The position numbers and the translations under genes were made by a program. 64,000 bases of DNA, taken from positions 6,882,001 to 6,946,000 of the forward strand of contig JAJTUQ010000001.1 of the NCBI GenBank assembly GCA_021399445.1. The letters are read 5' to 3'. This stretch comes from Xylogone sp. PMI_703 (taxonomy: Eukaryota; Ascomycota; Leotiomycetes). Positions 1 through 11,141 of this stretch are shown piece after piece. Positions within the stretch are counted from its first letter, which is position 1. Each line of letters opens with the position of its first letter. Below the pieces are notes generated by a model. The model was not told where the DNA came from. It saw only the letters and a program-made list of their open reading frames with translations, and did not search any database.

Positions 1-2
1 AC

Positions 3-356
3 TCATGGCAGCCCTCAGACGTAATCGGTATCGTCCGCGACAAGGGCGAGACCAGATACCGCTCCTCTAGAACCGATGAAGAGACACAGAGAAAATCCAA
101 TAGCCCAAGAAGCGAAAATGGTGCAAGATCTGAGCCAGCCGCACGAGAGCTAGATGATGGCTGGGAAACGCAGAGCCAATCTAGAACCGCACAGCGGCGT
201 CAACCTAAGAACTCCCGGGATCTGGCGTTCCAGGGAATACATTCATCAGATGATTCAGACGGTCCAGAGGTATATTCGCGCCGTCGTCGAGTTCAGCGAC
301 GTCAAAATAGTACATCTAAATACCCGCCCACGCCAGGTTCAAGCCTCACTCCTTGA
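3..356 (+). CDS. 3' end of an unknown gene running off the left edge
   Basis: An open frame enters from the window edge and closes at a TGA after 117 residues. The visible part is very rich in Ser, Arg, Gln and Asp, with no hydrophobic core, so it looks like a disordered C-terminal tail. It contains an early W-x-P-S-D-V stretch followed by basic and acidic runs, and ends in a Pro/Ser/Thr-rich segment. I do not recognise a family. No start codon or intron can be placed because the 5' part lies outside the window. The two other forward frames are closed by stops within the first 70 bases, which mildly supports this one. It could still be chance coding in a GC-richer stretch. Confidence 0.35.
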   Translation, partial: SWQPSDVIGIVRDKGETRYRSSRTDEETQRKSNSPRSENGARSEPAARELDDGWETQSQSRTAQRRQPKNSRDLAFQGIHSSDDSDGPEVYSRRRRVQRRQNSTSKYPPTPGSSLTP

Positions 357-1923
357 TGTGAGAGATGAATTGAGAATTTGCGGTGTATAATTACTGAGAT
401 AACGGTATTCAGGTCTGTTAAAACAGCTATAATTATGTCGACGCGCCTTTCATGAGGACTCCAAATTTGTCCCATAAATACAATGCGCATTATTCAAAGA
501 CGCTCTCTATCATTTAGAAGGATCTGTCAACTCATACACGCAACTGATTCTAATAAAGGGGCGTACAAGCTGAGATCTGGTTGCTGCCCGAGCTGCATTC
601 AAACCACTCCTACCACGGCCCATAGGCCGCAGTGTTAGAATTCATCGCTGCGTGACCATGAGAATACATTTAATATATATATCGAAAGGGTCAGGTTAGC
701 AAAAACTTACCCTAGCAGGGTCTGGCAAGTCACATAACTTAACGCTTTAGGACCGCAGGGTTTGAACTAGGCGCCGATGATTGGCTGAAGGCGAGTGGAT
801 TCAACCTACAAGTCTCGCCGCATTCAACTATTTCACGCACTCCATCCATTCCAGCGGTTATGCCAGCTATGAACGTCGAGATTAGAGATAATAACTACGG
901 TGTCCAAGCCGGTACTATCAATCAATGCATTTGATGTTTAGGCGGGTGATGAGTTGTCCAAACCATGTTAGTGTCAATTCCATGCAACTTTTTTAAGCCG
1001 GTTGCAAATTCTAACAGTCCTACAAATAGATCTTTTCGTTATGAAATGGTCACAGTCTGTAGAGATCTGTTGTAAAGCTTCGTCGGACACGTCTGCAAGA
1101 TGGCATGTGGAACCCGTTTCAGCAGTGACCCTCCTCGCTACTGTAGTTTTCGTACTCGATGAGCCGATTAATAGGAATACATCGTTTGCTAAATATATAT
1201 CCTCGAAAATGTTCGTCCAGAAGCGCTGCATTTGTGTCTCAAGGCGATTTTCATAACGCTGGTGGGCATCATCAGCTCCATTACCAACCATGTCATTCTC
1301 TAACGTAGCGAGGAGATGGTAATAGGAAACAGTTGAGCGATTTTGTACCCTGTTACTGTAGTCACCTTGAGAATTATATACTTAACTTAAAATATTGTAA
1401 AGTAAATATGGAGTTTAAAGAAATACGGGAAGGCGATATAAATGGAAGGGCCAAATTTTAGCTCGTCTCGTCCTCCTCGGCCTACAATGCGCTTGTACAA
1501 TGCGCTTGGCAGCTGACTCTATCTCTACTTGTTGTAGAGGCGCTCCGGATTTGTAAATTTGTTTGCTTTTCGAAACCAGACTGCAGCCGAACTCAAAAAT
1601 ACCCCCCCTGACAAATGGGGTTCATTGTTTAAGCAGGCCGACGTGGGCTGTTCCTCTTTCTGAATTTGATACATATCCCTCGACTCACTTACCGTTACTC
1701 GCCATTTATCGCCTCTCAATCTCATCTAGCTCAGGGATATATTACTCTTCAAGTGTTTAGGAACAATCCTTTTGCCAGTGTAGTATGAAACGCTCTCTCC
1801 ATGCTTTTGAGGGGCTTCTCAAGGAGCAAGCCCGCAGACAAGAACCTGCTTCATAGCTTGGTATCACAATTAAGCTCTCGGATTATAGTTTACTCATAAT
1901 TGAATGCTTCTGCTCTAATGTGC
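357..1923. other. gene-poor stretch
   Basis: No gene is recognised. A 105-codon minus-strand frame at 974-1291 begins with ATG and has plausible composition, but it has no known motif and no intron partner, so I do not call it a gene. The rest is AT-rich with stops in all frames. Confidence 0.5.
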
Positions 1924-2747
1924 CTATTTCAAACCCCCACTTAACAAAATACTTTGCCCTGTCAAATACCCTGTCTTGCACAACATTGTCACGACATTCG
2001 CAACCTCTTGTGGAGTGCCCAGGCGTCCGACCGGAATATTTCGTACATCTCCAGGCGTATTTTCCACGAATTTAGCATCCGGTATCATACCAGTATCTCC
2101 TATCATGGCTGGCGCAACATCGTTTACCGTAATCCCATGCTTTCCGAGTTTCATTGCTAGATTCTTGGCCATCCCCATCAATCCAGCCTTTGACGAAGCA
2201 TAGTTACAACCTGCGATTCCTCCTCCATATCCAGAGATGCTTCCCATGTAAATTACCCTTCCCCAGTTCTGGCTGATCATGTGAGGCACGGCAAGTTTAG
2301 TGAGAATGAATGCTGCTCGTAAGTTAACTGAGATGGTGTAGTCGAACTCCTCAATTGATATATCTAGAATGCTGGGAGTACGACTTCCATAACCAGCGTT
2401 CGCAACGAGAATGTCCGGATGATGACCATGCTGTTGCTTGATCTCCTCAAACATTTTTGTTATATCGTCTGCTGATGCCATATCTGCTTGGTGTACGGAG
2501 ATCTTCGGTCCTTCTGCAGAAGAACCGCGTAAATCGGAAACCAAGTTGTCTATATTTTGCTTGGACTTTGAATAGGTCAACGCCACGTGCACGCCCTGTC
2601 TATATAGATCTCGTGCAACGCCAGCACCAATCCTATTTGATAATTGTTAATTATGGGACAGATAATGGTATGTTTCGTCTTAGCTCACCCTCCAGATGCA
2701 CCTGTAATCAGAGCAAGCCGCCCGCTAATCTCGTTATCGACGGACAT
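1924..2747 (-). CDS. short-chain dehydrogenase/reductase (FabG-like)
   Basis: Two exons, 2747-2689 and 2632-1924, joined across a 56-bp intron (GTGAGC donor, AAATAG acceptor), give 255 residues, the usual size of classical SDRs. The intron splits the cofactor motif TGASGGIGAG near residues 16-24, so exon 1 is needed for a complete Rossmann fold. The NAG motif lies near 98-100, catalytic Ser near 151 in GSISG, and Y164-x3-K168 completes the active site. The family reduces carbonyls with NADPH in the cytosol; the closest general type is 3-oxoacyl-ACP reductase, but the substrate cannot be read from sequence. The start is the ATG at 2747, just ahead of the nucleotide-binding strand. The nearest neighbour is a cupin gene about 1 kb away, with no shared promoter. 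Confidence 0.9.
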
Positions 2748-3796
2748 CTCTAATATTCTTCTCGTTTCTGAGCCAGATCTTGAATCCCAACCTATTACTT
2801 GTAAAGGAAATATAATATACAATTATTTTAGCGATCGAATTGATATGTTCAGGGGTTTACCAGGTTCCTTGGTGAATTTATATCGCGAGGGAGCTTGAGG
2901 TCGTTTATGAGGGGTAGTGGCCCAGTTACGTGTAGCCTCAAGGTACGGCCATCCTTGAGCCCCACCTTGAATGGATAATACCGAGTAATTCTGCGACCAA
3001 TCTATCCCCGTGGGGAAATAATAGACCACATCCCGATGTCGGTGAACTTTAACTCGATCATTGTTCAGTCCGTGTTAACAACCTCATATCGTCCATATCA
3101 AGATTAAGGTGCTATATGTGGGAGCATTCCATTAAATTAATAACGTTCGTATCATAAGCTATAATAATCAATTGCTTTCATTGCTTTCTTGTTAGGGAGC
3201 TGTCAAAAAGTAAAACATGAGAGCGATATGGTTATGATACGGTTCTTCACTATTATCATTTTAAACAAATTTCGGGCTTCGCAAACGTTGATCGATCTGC
3301 CGTTTTGTATCTAACTTTTGAATATGGTAGTACTCTATGTGGGTTATAATAAACCCCCCTTTCCTATAGTCTATACCTAGTCAATCGTGTTATAATTAGG
3401 GTCAGTGTTGGACAATGGTATGCCCAAGAGAGGCGCTTTTTACCGTAGAGTTAAGCTCATAGCTTCCACCTATGTGTGTTCAAATATATGTTGTGATATC
3501 TAGGCGGCACAAGAATATCTCTGCTTACCCAGAAGTTCAAGCGCTCAGATCGTAATTACCTCATGAGCCACTACCCTGAACTCTTCAGATCCCCATGAGA
3601 TTTTAAGTACCTGCTTCACTGATGTATATTCTGTGCCGCAAAAGGAATCGATTCTATTCGTGTGACTTAGCGAAAGTGCGTAAAGCCAAGTACTCCGTAG
3701 AGTCGGATGACAAGCTCCTCATTATACTGATAGAGATCGTGTGTTCTCCAGCTTATCATTCGCCTCAACAGCATTTGTCTATCAAAAAAACTAACT
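2748..3796. other. intergenic, AT-rich
   Basis: This holds the promoter side of both the SDR (minus) and the cupin gene (plus). Small open frames occur, but none has recognisable protein features. I see no repeat or RNA gene. Confidence 0.5.
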
Positions 3797-4654
3797 ATGT
3801 CACCGCAAGTTGAAGAACTCATGCCACTCAAACTGGGGAATGTACGTGACAGAGACTACAATCAGGCGTACGTCACTAAATGTCAAACTTCTCATAGGGC
3901 TGCCACATGCGCATTTTCATCGATCATGTTAGCTCATACCCTTAATATCATACCCACACTGGTTTAGTTAATGTTCGATGTATAGGATAAATCCGTAGAT
4001 GAGCTCGGCTATAACTGGGCTGAGACTACGTATGATGGGAAAGAAGAGTCTGACGTCTTGGCCGTTCCAAATCACTGGCATAAGGTAGGTAGGATCGTGA
4101 AAGCAACACTTTAGCTTTATTTCTGGCATCGGAATCAGATATATAGTAAGATATCATCGCAGCTCCACGACGAAGTAATGGAAGTGACTGATGGCCGCAT
4201 GAAATTTTTCGTGAACGGGAAAGAGATTATCGCCAAAGCAGGTGATGAGCCACTCGTCATTCCCCGAGGCGCAGTACATGGATTCACGGTCGTAAAAGGA
4301 GAAAAGGTCACATTCGTAGAGAAAACGGTGCCTTCTGGGGAATATAAGGCGTTCTTCTTCCAGGATATGTTTCAAGCAGGCACACCTGGTCTATTGATGG
4401 CACTAAGGGTATTTTACGATGGCGATACATACGTTGCTTTACCAGGGAATATCAAGCTTTTGGACCAAGTGGTAAGCATTTATCTGTTAATTCGACAGGG
4501 AATAATGAGGTTATAACATGACGCTTTATAGTTCATGACCATATTCGGCTTCATAGCTAAGGGATTTGTGCCAGCGAAGCTGAAATCTTTAAAGAAATTG
4601 GACGAAGCTCCTGATGCGAGCTCGAGCACGAGCGGAAGATTTTTCAGTGGATGA
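3797..4654 (+). CDS. cupin-domain protein
   Basis: Four exons, 3797-3841, 3986-4084, 4163-4471 and 4532-4654, keep one frame and encode 191 residues. The cupin metal site is clear: H45 and H47 in NHWHK, E52 in HDEVME, then a Gly about six residues on, with the second-motif His at 87 in PRGAVHGF. The spacing matches the two conserved cupin motifs, so a mononuclear metal and a small beta-barrel are expected. Intron 2 falls inside the first motif. Proteins of this size in fungi include small dioxygenases, isomerases and cyclase-like enzymes; no substrate can be assigned. No signal peptide is visible, suggesting a cytosolic protein. The C-terminal 35 residues are Lys- and Ser-rich and lie outside the barrel. 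Confidence 0.85.
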
Positions 4655-5030
4655 AATTAGTGTCATGAGATATTTATAGCCATCCATTAATCAATATGAC
4701 TCGGTTTTATTATCTCTGCGTTCACCACGAACAGCTTTGAGATAAGCCTGAAAATGTCATGACTGGTATGAGTAACTCCTTGTTATTGCGTATATATCTT
4801 TTAAAGATTTAGATTTGGTTATGTACTTTAAATCTTAAGATGCCATCCCGTAACTTTTGAATATATTGTATGTCTCTGTATAGTGAGAATTTAGTGAATA
4901 CTCTAGAAACATCGCTTTCGTAAAACCCGTTATCTTCCCATCGAATCCAAAATTCCCAAAGAAATAAAAGCTACCCATCCGGAGTCTCGTATCTCGTATA
5001 ATCAATAATCATTTTATCATTAGCACGTGT
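4655..5030. other. short convergent intergenic region
   Basis: This AT-rich stretch lies between the 3' ends of the cupin and cytochrome b561 genes. It probably holds both 3' UTRs. Nothing else was seen. Confidence 0.5.
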
Positions 5031-5851
5031 CTATACTTTCACTACCACTCGAACTTGCTGCCTTACGGGGCTTCCAGCCTCGCCGCCGCTTTCTTTTTCA
5101 CTGTTGCGGCTTGATTTTCCAAAATATGACAGAATGACTAGAATAATGTATAATAGGCCAAATATACCAGCAATTGATCCCCAAACTTTCTCTCCACCAG
5201 GACTGTTATTCGCAAGATCTATGCCTAGACCACCATTGACCAGTCCTAGAATAATCAGTAGTCGACCGAGCCAGATGTGTCCCTGATGTATAAGCTCATT
5301 CACTTTGTCAGATTTGAATAGTGTGTGGTGCCAAATACCGATAAGCGGCTGGAGAAGGAAGAGTGCAGTTATTATTGTACCAAGGATCGCATGACCAAGG
5401 GGGTCGTTGTATACCTAGTGCACAGAGTTAGTAACTCCAGTCCGATTCAATCTATGTTCCCTTCTTCTGGAGTAGAATTGAAGTAACAGAGTGGGCAAGG
5501 AATCAGAATACATACCTCGTCGTGTAAGATAGCAACCCAGACACCAAGACCAAATCCAGCAATCAATAGCATAAAACCAATAGTTTGACATATGATATGT
5601 ATCCAGAGCAGCGTTCGGCCACTGCACACGCGGCCGAGTAACTTCCATGACATGGCACCCAGAGGGAAGAAAACAACCATAGCAAGACCCATAACAATGC
5701 CGTGAGCCTTGTCTGATAGATGTTTCGTTGTCTTTGAAGGGGCTCGAGCAGCAATAGGAGTGTGGCTTTCAAGTTCTACCGCAGTTGCTAGGCATGAGGT
5801 AATAAAGAAGAACGAGGTTGCTAGAGAGGCTAAACGTACAGAGCCTGCCAT
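5031..5851 (-). CDS. cytochrome b561/ferric reductase-type membrane protein
   Basis: Exons 5851-5516 and 5414-5031, with a GTATGT...CTAG intron, encode 239 residues. A signal peptide precedes about five hydrophobic segments. Four histidines sit at about 35-residue spacing, H50 (KAHG), H85 (WIHI), H120 (LGHAI) and H158 (HIWLGR), the pattern that binds two b haems in cytochrome b561. The family passes electrons across a membrane, from ascorbate or other donors to ferric iron or monodehydroascorbate. An N-terminal DOMON domain, common in related fungal proteins, is absent, so this is the membrane core alone. I chose the ATG at 5851 over an upstream in-frame ATG at 5956 because it places the hydrophobic leader at the N-terminus. 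The tail is charged and probably cytosolic. Confidence 0.85.
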
Positions 5852-7793
5852 TATGACGGGCGTATTTTCTGGGTAGAGAAGTGTTGGTCCTGGAAGATAA
5901 TGTGAGTGAGGTATTGTGGGGACGAGCAAGGGAGCCTGAATAGCCAAGGAAGCCAAGCTGGCCGAGAGAGCTTATGAGAGAGATGAGCCAGGGGACATAA
6001 AGTTAAACAGGACCTCACTGAGACAACAGGAATCAAGATGTAAATCATAATAGATGGGACACTGGGCAGTATTATATACTTATCAGTTCTTCAGGCAACT
6101 AGTGTACCCAACCGATGTCTCTGAAAAACGTCAATACACCACAAATTATCAGAGAACCTAGTAGAAACAGGACGTCTTCGCCCCGAAGAGGCAGGCATCT
6201 GAACTAGAAACGGGATAAATTCAACGTTCCCTCCCTCAATTTCCCACAAAATCTGATCAATCGTTCGCCCACATGCGCTACAGCATCTTAGTTTCCAATA
6301 GTATGCACCTATTGCTGAATCGTACCATTTGCAAGTTTGGTGCGGGGCGTTGGTTTCGGGATGAAATGGGTTGGTGAGGAAGCAAAGGAAGAGTACTTCC
6401 TTTAGCCATTCCCACTCTGTTCATGGCGTGCGAAGAGCACGCAACAGAAAAGAAAAGAGCATTATTTTGCTTAGCACCTATTAGTGGAACAGTGGAACAA
6501 CTGCATAAAACTATATATTCAAACCTCCTGGTGTCAGGTAAGCAAACCATTCCTTCCAAAGAACAGTTGAGTATTAGCAATAGTAAGATGGTCTTTCGAT
6601 GGGTTTGCTCCCTATCGATGATCCATCTTCCGCAAGAGTGAAAATTCTGCAAGTACCGGGAGGCCCGTACTGCTCATATCGCTCTAGTGTGAGTATTCCG
6701 ACTTTCGCAGGGTCAGGCAAGCTCCAGACTGGCTTCAACGAGGTTGGATGGCCCACAGTGACCTACCTTGCGTCTTCTTATCTGATCATTCAGCTCCGCG
6801 ATGATTCGTCGGTGGGATTACCCGCAAGCCACCCAGAGTCAGCGTGATCCATATAATCTTATCACCCATCTAATCAGATGCGCCCCGATTCGTTGTATGT
6901 CGGGGCTATGGAACACTGCAAGTTGCTTGTCTTGCTCATCCTCTTTCTGTATTCGTCCTAAGCTCGTGTGGCCCGCAGTGGAGATTGTGCACAAGCAGCA
7001 GTAGTGCGTCAGGTTAAGTTATCAGATCCGCCGATCGGGTGTTCTCCGAGCATCCTCGGATAATCGGAGAGCAATGAAGGCTGATTTTTCCATCGTTTTT
7101 TTCTTGCTGGGCTCCACTTGCTTACACGTATGCAAGCGGTGAGTGAACGCTATTGGCAGCAGCTAGGATATATAGATCCTTGTGGACACGGTTCGTAGTA
7201 AAAACGGTATTGAATGAGAGCCAGTTGGGTCTTATTTCAAGTGGGAGATGGGAAGCGGGCATACGATTTGGGTTATCAGATCGTATCGTTCTTGAATCCT
7301 CCTATCTCGGTTGGGCATCCTAGGTTCTGCCTTCTAAGGTTGCAGTTAACCTAGTGATAGGATTGGATTAATTATGTATGATTTACGCTAGATGATATGC
7401 TTCCTGCTCGCTCATATGAGGGGTTTTGTCCTTGAAATATTATGAAAGTGAAGGTATCATTCGCATACATGACTATTCCTAATCAATTGTACAGAAAAGT
7501 CTTGTATAACCCAATTTAGAAGAAGCAAACTGGGTGTGATCTGTTTTAGGCATAGTTATACATATTATGCAGAGCATAAAATGCACAACAGGTGATGTGG
7601 TTCCTTGCCACAAACTATAAACAGAGCCAAACGTATGAAAAATCCAATAAAATTTGCGATCTCAGAGTCAGCAGCGTACTCTATATCCTTTTTATTTATG
7701 TACCCAATACCACATAACATGATTTTACCAAGTTTTATGGAGCCACTTGCTGAAGCTAATTCTCACTCTGTATAGTCTACAAGATCTAGCAAG
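5852..7793. other. long gene-poor region
   Basis: About 1.9 kb contains no recognisable gene on either strand. Open frames of 60-124 codons occur near 6278-6847 on both strands and look like chance. A cluster of inverted repeats at 7045-7068 is listed separately. Confidence 0.5.
7045..7068. promoter_or_regulatory. nested inverted repeat with CGG/CCG half sites
   Basis: TCCGAG at 7045-7050 and CTCGGA at 7055-7060 are perfect 6-bp arms around a 4-bp spacer, and another TCGGA follows at 7064-7068. Inverted CCG/CGG triplets are typical binding sites of Zn2Cys6 regulators. It is far from the nearest start codon, that of the b561 gene 1.2 kb away, so a regulatory role is only a guess. Confidence 0.25.
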
Positions 7794-8741
7794 CTACATG
7801 ACATTTTTCAGTGACTGACCTGCAATGAAACGACGCAGATTATATTGGATCAACGCCTCAGCATCTTGCGGTCTTCCACCTGCCGCGTGTGGCGATACAA
7901 CGAGATTTGGTGCCTTCCACAGTCTACTTTCCGCTGGTAATGGCTCTGTCTCAAAAACGTCGAGCGCGGCACCACCAATCGTGCCTTGCTCAAGGGCATC
8001 CGCCAAAGCGTCCTCATCGACCGACGTGCCTCGACCGACATTGATCACCCAGGCATGCTTGGGTAGCAACTTCAAGCGCTGCTCGTTAAGCGCGTGTCGT
8101 GTGGAGTCGGACCCGGGGAGGATCATGACGAGAGCGTCTGTCTGGGGCAGAAGCTCGGGCAGGCTGTCTTCGCCGTAGATCTGGATTCCATCCCTTACAC
8201 CAGCTGTACGGGCTACGCCTTGAACTTGGGCACCTAGGATGGTCAAGCTGGGAACGAGAGATTTCGCAATGTTGCCAAACCCCCAGACAAGAATACGAGC
8301 GTCGCGCAACGTTCTAAATGAGTCCTTTGGGCGGTCGGGCTGGGGCCCACCAAGGTGACCTGGCCACTTCCCTTGAAGCTGGTAGTCACGCATCTCGTAG
8401 AAACGGCGAGCGGCATTGAGGAGAAGACCAAGGGTGTGCTCAGCGACGGTGCGATCATGGAGACCGGAACCAGTGGTGACAATGACTTTGGAAGGATCGA
8501 AACCAGCATTTAATACATCGTTAGGCCCTGCAGCAAGAGATTGAATCCAGCGGATTTGAGTCAGATGTGCTTTGGCGTAGGCAAGGTTGGCGGGGGAGTT
8601 GGCCCAGGTGACAAGAATAGACGCATCGTGATGCTCGCGGGGTATCTCAGGGGCACTGTGGTCGTACGGCTGGAGGTCAACGGAGAAGCCCTTGAGGCTA
8701 TCAATGTCGAGGACAAGAGACGTCGGGTAGAGTAGCTTCAT
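7794..8741 (-). CDS. D-isomer-specific 2-hydroxyacid dehydrogenase
   Basis: A single exon of 315 residues from the ATG at 8741. The frame is open further upstream to an ATG at 8906, but the extra 55 residues match no part of the fold, and the start used gives the family's normal length of about 310-340. The NAD-binding segment is near 153-170 (WGFGNIA). The catalytic set is present: R237 in NVGRG, E264 in FETEP and H285 in SPHAAGG. The family oxidises D-2-hydroxyacids or reduces 2-keto acids such as glyoxylate or hydroxypyruvate, using NAD(P)H. The sequence is higher in GC than its flanks and looks intact. Substrate preference cannot be deduced. Confidence 0.93.
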   Translation of the reverse strand: MKLLYPTSLVLDIDSLKGFSVDLQPYDHSAPEIPREHHDASILVTWANSPANLAYAKAHLTQIRWIQSLAAGPNDVLNAGFDPSKVIVTTGSGLHDRTVAEHTLGLLLNAARRFYEMRDYQLQGKWPGHLGGPQPDRPKDSFRTLRDARILVWGFGNIAKSLVPSLTILGAQVQGVARTAGVRDGIQIYGEDSLPELLPQTDALVMILPGSDSTRHALNEQRLKLLPKHAWVINVGRGTSVDEDALADALEQGTIGGAALDVFETEPLPAESRLWKAPNLVVSPHAAGGRPQDAEALIQYNLRRFIAGQSLKNVM

Positions 8742-10161
8742 GGTTCTGGTTCGTATCCGGCTCAAGAAGCGACGTTGCTCAAGTTGGGCGCTTGGAAATG
8801 GGAAGAAATCTGGCAATGATGCAAGAGAGACGCCAGCGGGGGAGGGGTTGGTTATGCTCCAAATCACAAAACACAACTTGGCTTTAAACTCGGGAGAAGA
8901 CGACACGAAGGAGAGAGACTAAGCCCTTATAATCAGTAGAGCCATTCAGTGAGGCGCTAATTGTCGATTTAGCCATCGTTATAGGAAATGACCAAATGGA
9001 CATTTCCCGTGTCTTCGCAACATCGACCCAACTTCCCAACTTCCCAGCTGTTAAATACTCCGTTTACGGTATCTAGTCTTATGAGAAGAACAACCAATTA
9101 CGCAAACGGAATTAGCAAAGCTGTAATATAATATAATATAATAAGCAAGTTTTGTGGTCTTCACCCCACTAACGAAAGCAATTGTAAACAATGTGGGGCG
9201 CATCAGTATTTGCTATCCAGAGTTGTCCGCTTTAGTTTCCTATTTTAACGGTCTTACGTCCAGTCATAGCGTAGCAATTAATTGCAAGGAGCATCACCGC
9301 TTTTCCGATCGAGAGTGTCATACGGAATAGAAATTAAGTATAGCCAATGGAATACTAGCTAGAGGATATTAAGAAAGAAAAGAAAGCCGTGATATCGGTC
9401 TTTTGGTACAAGGAGAACGGGTACTTCTGCCTGATAAGAAACAATGACCGGTTACAGTCGTGCAATAGAGAAAGAAGCCTTAAGATGACATGAAAATAGG
9501 TGTAATTGTTTAAATATTCAATGAGATAGTACTAGTAGCTTAGGGTTCACTTGTGCTATATTCAATATTATGCTTGGAGTAGTTTTAAATAATTTTCGAA
9601 GTTCCCAGTCCCTGAAATCTATTAATCTAAAACATCCCCGAGCAAGTTTCAATTTAGATTTCGAAAAGCCTGAGAGATAGACAAGATATTGGCATATGGA
9701 CCAGAGCATGTTGGGTCATGTGACTCCAGGAGCTCCTCCTGTAGCCTCAGTTCTTTCTGCAATCCATCAACACGGCCACATATCGCACCCTCCTGCAATA
9801 GCACATCTTCCACTTTGCTGGTATGTGTTCATCACTGCGTCTCGGCTCGGCTGTGGTCCATGGCTCACGTTACTGTCGTTGGACCAATTTACTATGCAAC
9901 TATTTTCACGCTAGTTGAAAGTGAATTTTCAAAGCATTTGTGGCATTCAATTATCTCTTTTATGGATGGAGATATATCAAAACATCTCCACCCCCATTTT
10001 CATTACATCTCCATCGCTCCATACATCAAATCTTTTGCTCTTCGGTAGGCTGGTTGACATGTTCAGCTTTCAGCAGAGTTGTATGTCGGTCAACCCCGGC
10101 TAAGAACGATGTAGGTTTCACTCTTGCACTGGTTTTCTGAATTGTTCTGATTAGTGTATAG
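8742..10161. other. gene-poor region upstream of the HNH relic
   Basis: No gene is recognised. The 5' part of the decayed HNH gene may lie near 9690-10140, where short plus-strand frames occur, but no family signature is left there. A small microsatellite lies at 9124-9143. Confidence 0.4.
9124..9143. repeat. (TAATA)4 microsatellite
   Basis: Four perfect copies of the 5-bp unit TAATA in an AT-rich intergenic region. Confidence 0.9.
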
Positions 10162-10932
10162 GCATTAAAACGAGACAACAAGAGATGTGCTATCTCCGGC
10201 TACGGCATAGAGGAATCTTCGGTGCAGGTATCATACATTTTTCCCTTCTACCTATCCAAAGAGAAGAACTACCCTCGCCAAGACCATCTATTCCAGATTT
10301 TAACAATGTTCTGGAACGAGGACCAGATAAAGTCATGGAAGGGCCAGCTGTATGATGAAGATGGTGATCCGGAGCTAGAAACCTGTGCAAACTTAATCTG
10401 CCTGCAACCCACCCTACACAACGCTTGGGGCGCGGGCCGATTTGCCCTATACCCCGTATCACTATCCGAAGACAAGAAGATCTTGAAAATGTAGATTTTC
10501 TGGCAACGGAAACATACTGGTGAAGTACCAGTCCCTCCATCTACCTCTCCACCAGAAACACCCGAATTCGTCGATGGCGAGAGAGTAGCCTATGCTTTTA
10601 GAGATGGGAATATCTGTTCTGGAGATATGATAGTCGTGACAACCGACGATCCTTGTGAGAGACCATTGCCATCATTCGAGTTATTAAAAATGCAATGGTT
10701 TCTCACAAGGATCGTCGGCATGGCCGGAGCGGCTGATGTCCATGAAGAGGTCGACGGGGATGATGACGACGATGAGAACCCTTCCCTACTGGATATCGCT
10801 GAGATGGATAGCTCTCTAGAGACAGCTCACTGGAAATGGGAGGATTATTCCCGAGACATAGACACCACGTTGGACTCAGTAGACTCGGGGCTAGGGAAAG
10901 CCTTCTCCAAAGATGAAGACCTCGATGTCTAG
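10162..10932 (+). pseudogene. decayed fungal HNH-domain gene with in-frame TAG
   Basis: After an acceptor-like TATAG at 10157-10161, one frame reads RCAISG, then IFPFYL, then FWNEDQIKSW, ANLICLQPTLHNAWG and FALYPVSLSEDKK, the order seen in a large family of fungal HNH-nuclease-like proteins. The frame meets a TAG at 10492-10494 and continues without shift to 10932, ending in an acidic tail. The codon just after the stop restores the family-like FWQ motif, so TAG most likely replaced a sense codon. The HNH histidine normally found before the IFPF motif also appears to be lost (Ser-Tyr there). No convincing N-terminal exon was found. I therefore call it a relic, not an active nuclease. The family's role is unknown. 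Confidence 0.6.
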
Positions 10933-11141
10933 ATTGGAGGATAGAGGAGATATAGAATATAAAAAGTGATAGTATAGGTTTGCGGGTAAATTCCTTAGCT
11001 TGTTCTGCTCTTAAGTTTGACCTTCCCGCGGTAGCTTAAATATAGAAGATTCGGCTACCTTTTGAAACAGATTATACATCTGAATCGAGATCAACAGAAT
11101 ATGCTCTACTCTGGTTGAGATCTATTGAGAGTAAGCGGCAA

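Noticed and set aside
745..775. tRNA-like fragment (minus strand GTTCAAACCC)
   Set aside because: The flanking bases do not form a T stem or cloverleaf.
974..1291. 105-codon minus-strand ATG frame
   Set aside because: No motif, no intron signals and an overlapping 84-codon frame on the other strand; composition alone is not enough.
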